Positions 46,501-59,850 of a DNA stretch of 64,000 bases are shown piece after piece. Numbering within the stretch: position 1 is the stretch's first letter; each line of letters starts with the position of its first letter. The DNA is from Guyanagaster necrorhizus. Lineage: Eukaryota > Basidiomycota > Agaricomycetes > Agaricales > Physalacriaceae. The DNA lies in the NCBI RefSeq assembly GCF_019112545.1, contig NW_025064902.1:152252-216251 (forward strand), given 5' to 3'. The notes under the pieces were generated by a model, which worked only from the letters and a program-made list of their open reading frames with translations, made no database searches and was not told where the DNA came from. A program made the translations under genes and the position numbers.

Positions 46501-47859
46501 ACTGAGGATCATTAGCCAGTAAGAGGACTATGGCTGAAGCTCCAAGCTAATAGTCATGCTAGTTCACCAATACTAGGTTCAAAAGAGACTTTGTTAAATA
46601 ACACAGCATAAAGATAAAAATCCTAAGTTGAGTTTGAACTTAGAAAAGTTCTGTACTACATCTTAGAAAATACTAAGTCCAAGTTGGACTTAGAAACAGT
46701 ATCTCAAATAGAGCCAATTCTACATGCCACTGAGACAAGTATATTCTAAGACAGCTAGGGATATAATACCATAGCAGGTTGTGAAGTATTGAGTAAAGAC
46801 AGCACCATCCAGGAGCAGTAGAAAGTGAGACCCAATGATCTGTGGCTAGCACTCTGAGTTTTGACTCAAATACCTAAGTCAGAATTTTTAGGTGTCAGGT
46901 GACATAAAAGACTTAGAATTGAGAGGAATAGAGTGGATAGAGCTGATTGGCTGAGCCTGATCAGGCCTGATTAATTGAGCTACTAATAATAACCCAGAAA
47001 ATTAAAACTCTGGGTAAACAGAAAGGAGTTAGGTACCCACAGATGCTGTAAGCTTAAAATAAAGCTGTGCAGTGGCCAGACAGATCTGGACAGACCTAAG
47101 AGAGTCCAGGAGTGCCATCAATCTGGAATAGCAGCCTGATTCTGCTTCAAACAGAAGAAATATTATTTTAGACATATTATTTATAGATTCTATATCTATT
47201 TTTTATATATAAAAGTAGAGAAGGGGGGAAAATAGCAAGCAAGTGACCCAACCCTATGTTCAGGTCTTCTATCTCACTGTAGTTAGTCTCTGGGATAATA
47301 GTTTTTGAGTTCTGCTTTGACTTAGTGATTTATTTAAGTTGCTTTGTCACTTAGAGAGGATATTAACTGTATTTTGGGTTTTGGATTAATTTGGGTTCCA
47401 AACTATAAGGGTTTCAGCATCAGAATACAAGTTCTTTAGTTTTGAGGACTGCTATCCAGCCAAGAGTGCAGCTAGTCAAGTCTAAGTGCTTGATAGACTT
47501 AGTATTTGAGTTTCAGAGTTTATTGGATTTTAGAATATTCTAAGTTGATTTGAGTTGCAATTGTGCATTGATTGTAAGTCCTAACTGTACTTAAACATTG
47601 CAATAAACTACCCTCATGAGTATTGCATCTTAAAAAGCAAGATAGAGTTGAATAACTGTCTTTATTGACTGTTTCTTTGATTTTATTTAAGACTGCAAGA
47701 GTGCTTCTATTATACACAAAACAACTGATCTCAATTGTATTTGGTGATAGTGTATTGAGTGGTTAGGTGTTGGTGTTTGAGAGTTCATTCCTCATTCACC
47801 TCTCTTAGTCACTTAGCTGTTACTAAGCACATCACTGGAAGACCAAAATTGCCCATAAA
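43585..47859. other. Left part of the CpG-free island, unclassified relics
   Basis: No intact gene. Weakly protein-like stretches are at about 44940-45070 (plus, with HSELLDLLLAIIKELATAD) and 45790-46500 (plus, several frames, with LPQPARLCYAHSIDINAILR). They read as relics of a coding sequence with arginines lost, not matched to a family. The stretch 46560-47700 is AT-rich and could include a 5' long terminal repeat of the gypsy element, but I found no second copy of it after the element. Confidence 0.35.
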
Positions 47860-50800
47860 AACCAGGACAATAAGGCCTCCAACCAATCCTCCAACCTCAA
47901 ATCCAAGGGGTCCAGCTCTTTTTTCTCAGACTCTAGCTCCACACCAAAATCTACCACCTTTAAACTCTATGCCAACAAGCTAGGCAAAGACAGCTGTCTT
48001 ATTCAGGAAGAAAAAGACTGCTGATGCCAGAACAACCTTTGCATGTTCTGTGGAGCCAAGCACAAGACCAAGGATTGCAACAAATAAAAGGCTGCAGCCT
48101 TTGCCAAAGGTCATACAGCAAAAGTAGACACTGCCTCCAAGGAACTAGCTCCAATAGAGTCAGAAAACTAGAAAACAATCCTGTTTTCTCTGTATGAGTT
48201 CAGAGTTGCATTGACTCTATTTGCACACTGGAGGTTATTACTCTCAATGCAACATCTCTCTCCAACCATTCCTTCCATCTCCCACTTTCAGCAAAATTAC
48301 CATCTAGTATGAAATCCAATGGGTCCCCAATTTCTACCATTCTGTGCTTTCTTGCTCTTATCAATTCTGGTTCTAGCCACTGCTTTGTTGACACTAAGTA
48401 TATAGCTGCCAATGATATTTCTATTAAAACCATCTCTAGTGTGCAGCTCTGATTATTTGATGGCTCTGTCAGAAGCTACATATCTCAAATTGCAACTATC
48501 CCTATCCATTTCCCTTCTGGAGACACCTTCCCCATCAACTTCTATGTCACTCATCTGGATTTATCTTGCAATCTTGTCTTAGGATACAACTGGCTCTCCT
48601 GCCACAATCCACTGATTGACTGGGCTGAGAACCATATCACTTTCTGCTCAAGCTATCAGGACCTCACTCTGACTAATTCCATGGACTCCACTGCATCCCT
48701 GAGACTTCTGTGCCCACTGGACTCCAATAGTCCAACCTCTGGGGCTTTATTCCATTCCAAACCTCCTTCAGATAATCAGTGGACTCTGTTCCTGTATGAA
48801 CCCATCTATTCCTATCCTCTCAGAGTCTTTTACTATGAAAGCACACTCAAAGATCTCCATCATATCTGCTGCTTGATTTGTCCAAGCCAGTGCAGAAGAA
48901 GATGCTCAGCAGTTCACACTGCAGCCTTTCTTGCCTAATATTGGAGCCAAACCTGCATTCATGTAATCAGCAGATTTTTTATCAGTGTCAGTAGAGTACC
49001 ATGATTTTGCAGACATCTTCAGTGATATCCTCTCTGAAAAGCCACCTGAACACAGGCTATACAACCTCAAAATCAACCTTGAGAAAGAAACATCTCCACT
49101 GCTTAGATCCATTTATTCTCTCTCAGAATCCAAACTCAAGGCCCTATTCTACACCAAGCTTGACCTTCAACATGTCTACCATCTCATCTGCATAGCAAAT
49201 AGTGATGAATGAAAAACAGCCTTCCAGATCCACTATAGCTCCTTCAAATGGTGTGTCATGCCTTTTAGCCTCATAAATGCTCTGATGTTGTTCCAATGTT
49301 TTGTGAACAATACATTCTCTGACATGCTCAACATATTAGTAGTAGTCTACCTTGATGACATCCTCATATATTCTGACAATCCAGAAGGTCACCAGAAACA
49401 TGTTTGTGAAGTCCTATGCAGGCTTAGAGCTAATAGGCTCTACTGCAAAGGCTCCAAATGTGAATTTAACCAGGACTCTGTGGAATACCTAGGTTATATC
49501 TTATCACCTGAAGGATTTCACATGTTGGAAGAAAAAGTCAAGGACATCCAATCTTTTCTTAGCTTTGCCAATTTCTACTACTGCTTCATACATAAATATA
49601 GCAATATTGTTATTCTCTTTACATGACTCATCCACAAAGGAATTCCATGGAAATTTGATGATAAATGCTTGGCTGCCTTCAACAAGTTGAAACAGGCCTT
49701 TACACATATCTCTATTCTTACCCACTGGGTCTCCAATTGAAGGATAGTGGTGGAGACCAATGCCTCTAATTATGCAATTGCAGCTATCCTCTCCATCTAT
49801 CTTAAAGATGGTGAAATTCACCCCATTGCTTTCCACTCTCAGAGCCCCCACAATGCTGAACTCAACTATGACACTTATGACAAAGAGCTTCTGGTCATTT
49901 TTGAAGCTTTTAAACATTGGCACTACTATCTTAAAGGCTCTGCAGACTCCATCAATATCATAACAGACTATAAGAATCTTGAATACTTTGCCACCACCAA
50001 GATTCTGATCCACTGACAGATCTGCTGATCTAAATACCTATCTCAGTTCAACCTAGTAATCCAGTTCTGCCTGGGAAAACTTAATGGGAAACTGGATGCA
50101 CTCACTAGATGATGGGACATCTACCCTAAAGAGAGAGATAGCCAATATGCCTAAGTCAATCTCCACAATTTTCAACCTATGTTCACTCAAGAACAACTTT
50201 CCACATCACTCCATGCAACCTATCTTGAAGGCCCTACTCTCTGAGCTAGTGCCATCATAGACATTGACAAGCTCCATATCAACATCAAAAAAGCACAATC
50301 TTCTGATCTTATATCCTCTAATGGCCTCTGCTTGGCCAAAGCCACTTCTGAAACCTCTCTCTCTCAGTGGTCTATTGATGAATCTGACATCCTTCACTTT
50401 GAAGGCCATATCTATATACCAGACTCTGACAATCTCCATCTTCATATACTATAAAACAATTATAACCATATTTTAGCAGGCCACTTTGGTCAAAGCCAGA
50501 CATTAGAGCTAGTCCAGCAGAATTACACCTGGCCAAAGATGCATGAATATGTTCAACACTATATTAAGTCCTGCACAGTTTGTGGGCACAACAAGACACC
50601 TAGACACTGTTTCTATGGGTTGCTCAAACCCCTATTGGTTTCTGAACAGCCATGAGACTCTATTTCTATAGACTTCATTAAACAACTACTAGATGCCAAC
50701 AGATTTACTGCCATCCTAGTAGTCATTGACTGGGCTAGCAAGCAAGCCATCTTCATTCCCACTCACAACACCATCAACTCCATGGAACTCACTCAACTGT

Positions 50801-51745
50801 TTGTTATCCATGTCTTCTCCAAGCATGGAATACCCAGTCATATCACCTCTGACCATGGCTCTAAATTTATTTCCCAGTTTACTCATGATAGAGAACTCCA
50901 CTTTACTTCCAGTTACTATCCAGAGGCTGATGGACAAACTGAATGTGCAAACCAAACTCTGGAGTAATACATCTGCATCTACTGTTTCTACTAACAGGAC
51001 AACTGAGACACCCTCTTACACATTGCTGGGTTTGCCTACAATAATGCCTATAATGCCTCTACTAGAATATCTTCATTCTTCACTAACAAGAGTTACCACT
51101 CTAACATCACTGTTTATCCTAAATGGGATATCATCTCCACTTGAGCCTAAGACTTCACAGTCAATCTTAACAAGCTCTATCAAGTACTAAAGGATGAAAT
51201 TTCTGAAGCTCAGTCCTGTTATAAGGCTCAAGCAGATAAGCATTGAATTCTGGCACCACCATTTACAGTAGGTGACAAGATTTATCTCAGTTTCAAATAT
51301 ATCAGAACTATTTATCCAATCAGAAAATTTTCCAAGAAATACCTTGATCTTTTCAAAATCATAGTCCAACCTGGTTCCCACTCCTTCACTCTGAGGCTTC
51401 TGCTGGATCTCTGGTCCATTCATCCAGTCTTTCATACATCATGATTAGAACCCACAGAAGAAAACACCATTCTTAATCAAATCCAACCTCCACTGCCTTC
51501 AGTCAAAGTCAATAGAGAAGAATATTTTGAAATAGCCCAAATCCTTAACTCTAAGCTGGACTGCCAGTTCTACTGCCCACTACTGTACAAGATCCAGTGG
51601 CTAGGCTATGAAGGTACCAATAAAGAATTTGCTTGGTTACTGGCCTCTGAGTTCTCTGCTGACAAGTTTATCAAAGAATTTCACCATCAATATCCAGGCA
51701 AACTAGGACTCTTATCTAAAGTCATCCAAATATTTCCTTCTTGAT
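47860..51745 (+). mobile_element. Degenerate Ty3/gypsy chromovirus
   Basis: The order is that of a chromodomain gypsy element. A gag end with a CCHC knuckle (CMFCGAKHKTKDC, about 48037) is followed by a retropepsin region (48350-48660), reverse transcriptase with VVYLDDILIYS (49345-49378), RNase H with YDKELLVIFEAFKHW (about 49880-49920) and an integrase zinc finger. The integrase core has TSDHGSKFISQF at about 50850. Last is a chromodomain (about 51510-51710) with LLYKIQWLGYEGT. Stops and frame changes are frequent, so it cannot be active. The retropepsin catalytic Asp is Asn (codon 48363-48365). Chromodomain gypsies normally target heterochromatin, consistent with the surrounding island. 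No flanking long terminal repeats could be matched. Confidence 0.88.
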
Positions 51746-51977
51746 ACAGCACTACTCTGGACACCACTAGCACCCACTCTTACTAGTTTAATTTCAACCA
51801 CTGATTACTATTTCAATCACTCCTTTTATAATTTTCAAAGTCAAATCTTGTGTTTACATTTTGTCCATCCTGACACTTTCTATATACATTTTATACTAAA
51901 AAAAATTTTTTTTTTTCTTTCTACAATCATAAGAGCTCAGCATCCAACAGACCAGCACCAGAATCTGAGCCTTCTCC

Positions 51978-54100
51978 TCACTTCTTCAACTCCTCTACAT
52001 CCTCATTCAGCCTTTTTAACATCACTGCCTGCAAGCCCTCCATCTTCTGATCCTTCTCATTCTTGAAGATCAGGCAAGCCTCTCTCCACACCTTCAATTC
52101 AGACTCTGAAAACAACTCTGAAGGAGATGACATATCATCTGACCTGTAATCATTCTGGAGACCCACCACAGTATCATGGACATCTGCCATCTCATCCACC
52201 AACTCATCCACACAATGCATCAACTTGCATATTAATTTTGAAAGTCTATAGAGGCTGGCAGAGACCTCTACACTACTAATCACCTCACTTGCAGTGACAC
52301 CCTTATTAAACAAACAGGCAGTCTTCTTGATCTTACAATGAGCACAAGTTCATCCATGACTGGTGCCTTCAGTTGCCAGGCATGCATAGCAATATGCATC
52401 ATCTTAGTGACAGCACTGATGAACCAGAAATTGTTTGCTCTAACAGACTCCCTGTAGGCAGAAAACAGAAAACCTATTTGATAAGTGAAACCAAGGCACA
52501 GAATCTGAGGGCTGGTCCAAGCAAGTCTAGTCATACATCTCCATATGGTGACTAATCTCCAAAGAGATGTAGCAAAGAGATAGCTACAGGGGTATGAGGC
52601 TCTGAATTGTTTACAGTGACTCACAGTATGTATGTAAACTTTCTTTTTATTGTCAATATCCTATATGTGGTCCCAGTGGGGTCTAGAGAAACAATTAGTG
52701 TTGTTCAGTTACCTTTCAAAATCTTTTGTTAGGTCTAGGCAGTATGAGGATGATATGCAAGAGCAACAGATTCCTTCCATGTTTTTGGGAATAAAGCAAG
52801 ACAAGCCAATATTTTGTGAATTTATAAGTTCACTATTATCATATGCAAGCCTCATAAAGTTGTTGAGATGCTATAGTGCTCTCAGTCAAAAGGTATTAAC
52901 CTATAAGCAGTCTGTGTAGCTGGTTCTATTGGAGGAGTGTCATACTGGTGTACAGTTTAGTATGGGTGTCAAGTAGTCTTAGTATTGCTTGTTCTCTCTT
53001 CCTGTATTTCTTTTATACACTACTTATACTATCTTTTTACTAATATCAAGTATGCTACATTCAAACAGCCTTTGTAACTGCAGTACTAGCTTAGTGAGCC
53101 AGCAAAGTTTTTATTACAAGAAGCCTTAAAGGCTGTGAGGCTTTTAGTAAACATTGCATATTTAAAAGTTCACATAGCCAATAGTATACTAGTCCTTCTA
53201 ATATTCCTTACATATCTAACCAAACACAGAGTTAGTCCTCTGCAGCCTATTACCCTTCCACATGCTGGCTGTGAAAAGCTTTGACATCTGCAGTCAGCCT
53301 TGTATATATCACAATGGATCTTGTGAGCTGCCTTAGGGTGCCATATGTATACTAATAATGATGTATGTCTGATCAGTTATCATAGTGCTGACCATGCCTA
53401 TGGTGCTTATTATGGCATAGAAAGTTCATGCATTGTATGGTTGATGAGAAAAGTTTGCAGACAAATAGAAAGTTCATGTATAACATATAATCTTTGCACA
53501 CAAAGAAATGTCTATGAGTAATGAATAGTTCTTGATAAAACTACTGCTGTTGAACCTAAAATAATTGGTTTATTGAAAGCCTGTTCAAGGGCAGAAGTCA
53601 AAAATAATTATTGAGGCCCATAATTTCAGAGTGCACAGAACCTAGCAGCTCATCAGCACATGCAACTTTCTGAAAACAAAACTAAATCAGAACCAATCAG
53701 AAACAAGAAGACACTTACTTTCATCACTTAATGCCTTCTCTGCAGCCTCCCTCTCCATGGCTTCCTTTTGAGCCTCATCCACTTCCTTCATCCACTTCTC
53801 CACCACCTGCTGGATCTTCTCCCTCTTTCTTTCTAATTCCTCCTTCTACTCGCTTTTTTATGCCTTCTGAGCCACATGGTCTGCTCAGACCTTCTCCTCC
53901 CTCTCCTGCTCTCTCTTTCATTCCAAATGAACTTCTATGGCTTCTGTGTACTCATCCTCTGCAGTTTGATGTTCCAAACAAAACAATTCCTTGGCCTCTT
54001 AAAGGCCATTGGGGGTGGATTCCTGCACCATAGGATCAGGAGTTTTTAAACAACAATAGGTGGTGAGAGATGACACTGTTGCAAGCTGGAGAAGATGGTG
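51978..54100 (-). pseudogene. CpG-depleted relic of a coiled-coil protein gene
   Basis: Minus-strand frames give helical, charged peptides: ERKREKIQQVVEKWMKEVDE at about 53760-53830, and a 111-codon open stretch at 51978-52313 with ICKLMHCVDELVDEMADVHD and SELKVWREACLIFKNEKDQK. Both are amphipathic, unlike random translation of AT-rich DNA, and lie on the same strand in a plausible order. Stops interrupt the N-terminal part. I do not recognise the protein; it may be a captured cellular gene or a non-catalytic open frame of a transposon. Confidence 0.4.
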
Positions 54101-54454
54101 GTTGAAAAATAAAAGACAAAAACTCTCATGAGATAAAATTTTTTACCATATATCTTTCCACTGGATATCAGGATCTGTGCTCTTGAGAGCAAGAACACTA
54201 ACAGGAGGATACTGTTATATGCATGCTGCCAGCCTCCATGTCACCTTGACCAATGATAAATTCAATCACAAGCCTCACCAGACTCCACCACTTTTCATTA
54301 TCTACTAATTTCATTTTACCATTATCATTTCATATCTGTACTTCACATTATAGTATCTAGACTCTGAACACAGTAGCAAACAGCTGACACTAGAACCCAA
54401 TAAACTCTGACTCAGAATTAACTACCAATAGTATATAAACCACATACAAGCATT

Positions 54455-54705
54455 GTAATTACTCAGTTCAAATATCAACTTGGATAGCCATCTACACTTT
54501 GTGCTTACTTCAGCTTCTCTCTATTTTGTCTGTCAGATCCACTCCAAAGGATATTTTTCTTTACTTTTCCAATGGAACTCTATTCTGTCAATCCAAATCT
54601 TTGGACTTTGACTTAAGGGTGACATTGCCAATAGCTTTGTTGACATCTATGCACTCTGCCAGTCTCTACATGTGCACTCAAGCCCAGTCAATTGGCATAT
54701 TCCTA
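54455..54705. repeat. Direct repeat, left copy (possible copia long terminal repeat)
   Basis: The sequence starting CTCAGTTCAAATATCAACTTGG recurs in the same orientation at about 58390-58645, with diverged but clear similarity over about 250 bp. The two copies flank the copia coding remnants, as long terminal repeats would. Exact ends could not be set. Confidence 0.5.
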
Positions 54706-57700
54706 ATAGCCCACAACATTTGCTCCAACTGGTTTGTCAATGATCTCTTAAGTCCCTGCAGTCTTCAGCATCACAAGCTCTTCCTGTATTGCATCTTTTC
54801 ACAAAGGCCAATCAGGCTGACACTTTGCTCAGCTAGACTGTGTGGCTCTAAGGCTTCTGGATCAGCTGTTGAAATGGCCATGGTATACTCCTCAAAGAAG
54901 TCAGCATCCTCAAGTATTATCAACTAATCTGCCTCTGTCTCTCTCTCAAACTCAAGAGATTCATTGTTTTCATTGACAGCTGGTAACTGAACACCAACAG
55001 GTACCACAGGATCACTTGAATATGCTAATACACTGTCTTTGCCAGAGATAAGGTCCAACACTCACTGGCTGGGCTTTCAAGTGCATCTGAAACAGGTTTT
55101 TTCAACTATGGATTGGACTGTAGGCTGGACTTCAGAGGTAGGTGACACCTGTGATGGCTTTGCAGTAGGTGGGTTGGACTGAGTTTTTAGTGTTGATGGA
55201 ATCTTATGTAGCTCAATGTCTTCCTCTCTATCAAGATCATTGGCAGCAATATGAGTTGTATTAAAATAAACATTTTGCTTGATAGACACCATTTTATTCT
55301 CTGTCCAGTAGACATGGGATCCATTGCTTGTTTTATCAAATCCAATCCACTGACCCTCATGTATGTGGCCACCCAGCTTCATAGTCTTAGTCTCAAGGTG
55401 TAACTAGTATTTCTCTTTCCATTCCCTGACCTTTTCAATAACTGTGCAATTGTACCTTTCAGCCACCCTATTATGCTGTGGCATATCATGCACAGTCATC
55501 TTCCTTGCTATGCTAGCAGTTTTCAGATGTAAGACAAATGCTTTGTCAAAGTATTCACTTCTATAGTCTGAATGGAGGATTTTTACAGAGTGGTCATGCT
55601 AAGTGTGGATGTGAGCTTCATAGGCCTTATATGCTATAAAAGCTTCACTCTTTTGGCATAAAAATTCAAGGTAAGCCTAACAAGTGCTGTCATCAATGAA
55701 GGAGATAAAGTAATGGTGTTTATGTAGGGATTCCACAGATGCAGATCCCTATAAATCTGAGTGAATTTTACCTCCAATATCAGTTGCATGTTCTCTCTCT
55801 CAAGCCTTAGACACTGGCTTTCATGTATTTTTAGCATAGACATATGACTCACAGAACTGTGATTCTCCAGATGACTTGTCAAGCTTTATCCTAATCATGA
55901 AGCCTTTTTTGACCAGATGAAATGTGGCCCATATAGCAGTGCAATTAGTCTAGAGTAAGCACCTCCTCAGCTGCTCCAGCCAAATCTCTCTCATGATGAA
56001 CCCAATATAGGCCACCATTGTTCTTTGGGATAACCCCAACTATCTTTCTATCTGGTGCATGGATGGTGCATTTTCCACCACCAAAAGTCAACTTGAAACC
56101 AAGATCATCAAGTTGTTAAGCCCAAATTCCACATGACTATCAACATGTGATAAACAGTTCAGAACCTTGCACTTCAGGTTAGACTGACTGAGTTCACTGA
56201 TGTGTCAATAGAGTTGTGTAGTCAAGGCATTTTGCAAGTAGCTTAAGATAAGATGGTGAGAATAAACTTTAGCTCAATGCTGAAGCTACTACAGCAAAAA
56301 CTGCACTACTTAAATACTGTTCTGTTATCTGGCTATAAATAATCATTCACAAAAGATATTGTTTGTCATAGAGCTGTTACCCCTGCTGTTGCCAGGCTCT
56401 CCACAAAAGTTGTTGTCTTGCTGTTGTGCTGTTACTGCTGCACTGCAGTCTGAGGACAAAAAGAGCATTGTCTCTCCCTTCACAGCACACAGCAGCATGA
56501 TAAGACCATGACTGACTGGGTTGCTGACTAAGCCTTCTCATGGTCCTAAGCACTGGCCTAAGTGTCCTGACTAAGTGAAGATAGGGATCATTCCTGAGGA
56601 AAAAGAAAGGAAAATAGGAAAAATCATAACACAAGTCAGCCAACTGAAATGAGTGTATAGTCAACTTCAGAAGAGTATATGATCTTGGTGAGTTGCAGAT
56701 TGCTTGTATTTGTGCCATTTAGCACATCAATCTCATCACACCCTTTCTGGCTGCAGAAAAATTTTGAGTGCTTGCAACATGGAATGTTTTGGGTGGGACA
56801 GACTGGAATGAGTTGAAATCCTTGCAGTAGGGGGAAATATGGTGTGTACAGCCAGAGTCATAGAGTTCAGTATGAATTTAAATATCAGGTGAGTTTATAG
56901 TATTGATAATGGCTGTGACTGACTCTTCAGAAGCAGATACTTTCTCTAAAGTTGGCATGCCAGACATGACATCTGATTGCCTGTCAACAAAAGAGTTCAC
57001 ATCACTCCAGTCAATATCTGAGAATAATGTGCTGCTCAGCTTATTCCACAACTCATCACCAACCTCTGAAAAAAGATCAGCACCATCATCTTCATCCCTT
57101 GAGTGCTCTGACAAGCCCTCAACTTCAGACTCATCTGACTCAGAAACTGCAGCCAGTGACAGCATGTTGCTAGCATCATCAACCACAAATGTACTGCTGG
57201 CTTCTCAGTCTGAACCTGATAATTTCTCAGCCATATTGGCTATTTCACCCTTTGATCTAGAAGCCTTGCTGTCATTATCTGACAACTTCTTCTTGGGGCA
57301 TTTGTTTTTAAAGTGTCCTTTCTTCTCATATCCCTAGCACAATTTCTTGCCAGGTTTTTTTTCCTTTTTGTTGCCATCTGAGCTTGATGAAACAGACATG
57401 GCTTCATCTTGCTCCAAATCCTTTTTCTTTTCAGACTGCCAACTACACTTGGCTCACTCATGCTCTAGCTGATCATATTCCTCAGAAATGGCATGAATCA
57501 GATTCTCAGGATTGACTTTCTTGTTGAAACTGAAAAGCTTTGCTGCTGTAAGAAGAGTCAATGCATGCTTGGCAAGATAGAGGGGGATGAAGGTGAGAAT
57601 TGTTGAGTGGTAATCCTTCTCCTCAATGATGACACTGATAGAAGCTAATGACTCCTGTTTCATTGACAGACCATCAAGAAACTCATGAAGGTTGCCTTTG

Positions 57701-58140
57701 GCCAGGCAATGTGACTTTATAAACTGCTGCTGAAGGTCAGTTTGTGCATAGCCACTCTTATTGGTAAAGTCTTTTTCAATCTTTGACCAGGCTTTAGTGA
57801 CTGTGGAAAGATGCTAAATCTTCATAGCAACTGAGTCAGGGATCTTTGAGAGTAGAAGATTCTTGGCTACAGCCTCATCTTTCTCTTATTAATCTAGCTC
57901 AGTGATGAGAGTTGTTGTGGATGCAGTGAGAGAGGCTTTGGGCTTTAATCCATCAAAGTGATCTCATTTCTCTTTGGCTTGAATGCCAGTGGAAAAGCAG
58001 AGGTAGAAGATGGACCAGTTGTCACCAGATGTGTTTAGTGTAGGGATGTTCAATGGTAGGCCTGTAGTCAAGGCAGCAATGGCAGAAGTCATTTGAGTAT
58101 AAAGGATAGGATAGAGTAATTCTTGGAGTTGTATAACCTC
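54706..58140 (-). mobile_element. Degenerate Ty1/copia element lacking most of its reverse transcriptase
   Basis: On the minus strand, a gag region (about 58100-57250) ends in a damaged zinc knuckle reading GYEKKGHFKNKCPKK. A protease site LYDSGCTHHISPYCKDF follows (about 56800-56865). The integrase core (about 55880-55430) has FISFIDDST, a second Asp in HSDYRSEY and VAERYN with the third acidic residue. Downstream are the post-integrase VGFDK/YW motifs (about 55100-55380) and an acidic linker ending near STADPEALEPHSLAE at about 54840. Reverse transcriptase and RNase H should follow but the repeat at 54455-54705 comes instead, so the catalytic part is deleted. Stops and Arg-to-Tyr changes abound. 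Confidence 0.82.
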
Positions 58141-58389
58141 TAAGAAAGTGATGCATATTTATAGCACCTAGTAGAATACACTGTTAGATATAACATAGAC
58201 TACAGGATATTGGTCAGTAAGATATATGAAGTAATACAAGTAGATACTCACCCTCACATAGTGCAGTGATAAGCAAAAATATGGTGAGAGTGCTCAACAG
58301 ACTATATTCAGTATATATATTGTCTATCCTGACATAAAGAAGTATTAAGCTCAACCAGTGGAATACAATGGAGCTCCTGCTTGCTAATC

Positions 58390-58645
58390 CAACAGATACT
58401 CAGTTCAAATATCAACTTGGATAAGCTATTACTCTTTTTACTCACTTCTGAGTTCTCTCTCTTGTCCAATGGATTCTGCTCCAAGGGATATCTCTCTTCA
58501 TCTCTCCAATGGACTCCATTCTGTCAATCTAATTCCTTGAGCTTTGACTCAAGGATAACATTGTTAATAGCTTCATTAATGCCTATGCACTTTACTGGTC
58601 TTCATGCATGCATTCAACTTTATTCTATTGGCACATTCTTAACAC
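58390..58645. repeat. Direct repeat, right copy (possible copia long terminal repeat)
   Basis: This is the partner of 54455-54705. It shares the opening CTCAGTTCAAATATCAACTTGG and a later block around CAATGGA-CTCCATTCTGTCAAT. It lies on the gag side of the copia remnant. Confidence 0.5.
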
Positions 58646-58812
58646 TCTGTATCAACAGAATTGTGAGTGTCTTGAGGTTCACACTCTATGAAAATGCTTT
58701 CAACCCTTGGAATCTGCCTTTATGACAATAGCATCCATGAGCTTTCTGCATGGCTGAGAGGTGCCATAATGTCAGGCTTACTAAGCATCAGTGATAAGAT
58801 AGGAGTCATGAT

Positions 58813-59850
58813 TTGGTGACAATAAAGACTAAAATCTCTGAGAGACTTATTGCTGGCATAATGGAGACAGTTCTTTTAAATGTCCTGAGTGAACATACTC
58901 CTTATTCCACTGGCCCAGCCTCTTCTCTTTCTTTTCTCAATGAATGGGCTCACTTTATTCAAGCTCATATAATTGCAATTGAGCTTAGCATGGCCAAAGG
59001 TTATGCAACTGGTATATGTGACTACATCATCCATACCCTACCACTTGATCCAATGCACCAAACCCTCAGCTGCTATATCACCAACACTTCTCAATTCATT
59101 GTCTCAGGTCTGAAATATCTAACAGGAGTTTGCCACTTCCTAAAAGACCTCTACCCTGACTTTAACACCAATCAAAGGCATCTGATAGTCTAAGCAACTA
59201 TATGTGGTTTGAAAAAGATGAGAGAAAATTCAATCTCATAAAAACTACTTCAACTATTTCATGTAATTGCCTTCTGCCTTCTTGCTCAAATCTCAAAATC
59301 ATATGATGATTTACTTTTTGCTATCATACTTTTCTGATGCTTCTATAGATGCTATCAATCAGATGAACTGATATGGAAAAGTGACAGACAACTTCAGGAC
59401 TACAAAATAATATAACACTCCTTCTTTATCCTTGGCAAAAACAGTATACAATTTCATCTACTCTATTATAAATTGGATCTCTTTTACCATAGAACTGACA
59501 TCCTTTTCACATGACAGGATGTCACTGATCCTGTACAACTTATAGACTATATTATACAGTGAGATTACATCTATAGCCTATGTGCAGCTCTATTCCTATG
59601 AGAGAATGGCAACATGAGCCTGGTTTGATAAGAAATTGTTTATCATTCTAGGTAGAGAATTCAGAGGCCACTCTGCCAGGGCTGGAGATGTGACATTTTA
59701 CACATCTCTTGGCTTATCAGAAACAATCATACAAGCTCTTGACTACTGGTCATCTAAAGCTTAGACTACTTATGTCTGAGAACATTCTGCATTGTGTGCT
59801 CAACTTCAAATAGCTTATCCATATTACCATCCTCTATCTTTTTAACCATG
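58813..59850 (+). mobile_element. Degenerate tyrosine-recombinase transposon
   Basis: The open frame 58813-59193 is a helical DNA-binding type domain ending GLKYLTGVCHFLKDLYPDF. After stops and shifts, the catalytic part appears at 59660-59780: GHSARAGDVTFYTSLGLSE carries the His-X-X-Arg motif (59669-59680), WSSKA follows, and a Tyr codon is at 59771-59773. This arrangement is the active site of tyrosine recombinases, as in Crypton-like elements and related mushroom sequences. Two stop codons flank the Tyr, so it is dead. I cannot say whether it is a Crypton or another recombinase-bearing element, because no termini were found. Confidence 0.65.

Noticed and set aside
46000..53600. Long terminal repeats for the gypsy element
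   Set aside because: I compared the sequence before gag with the sequence after the chromodomain and found no convincing direct repeat; decay or truncation may hide it.
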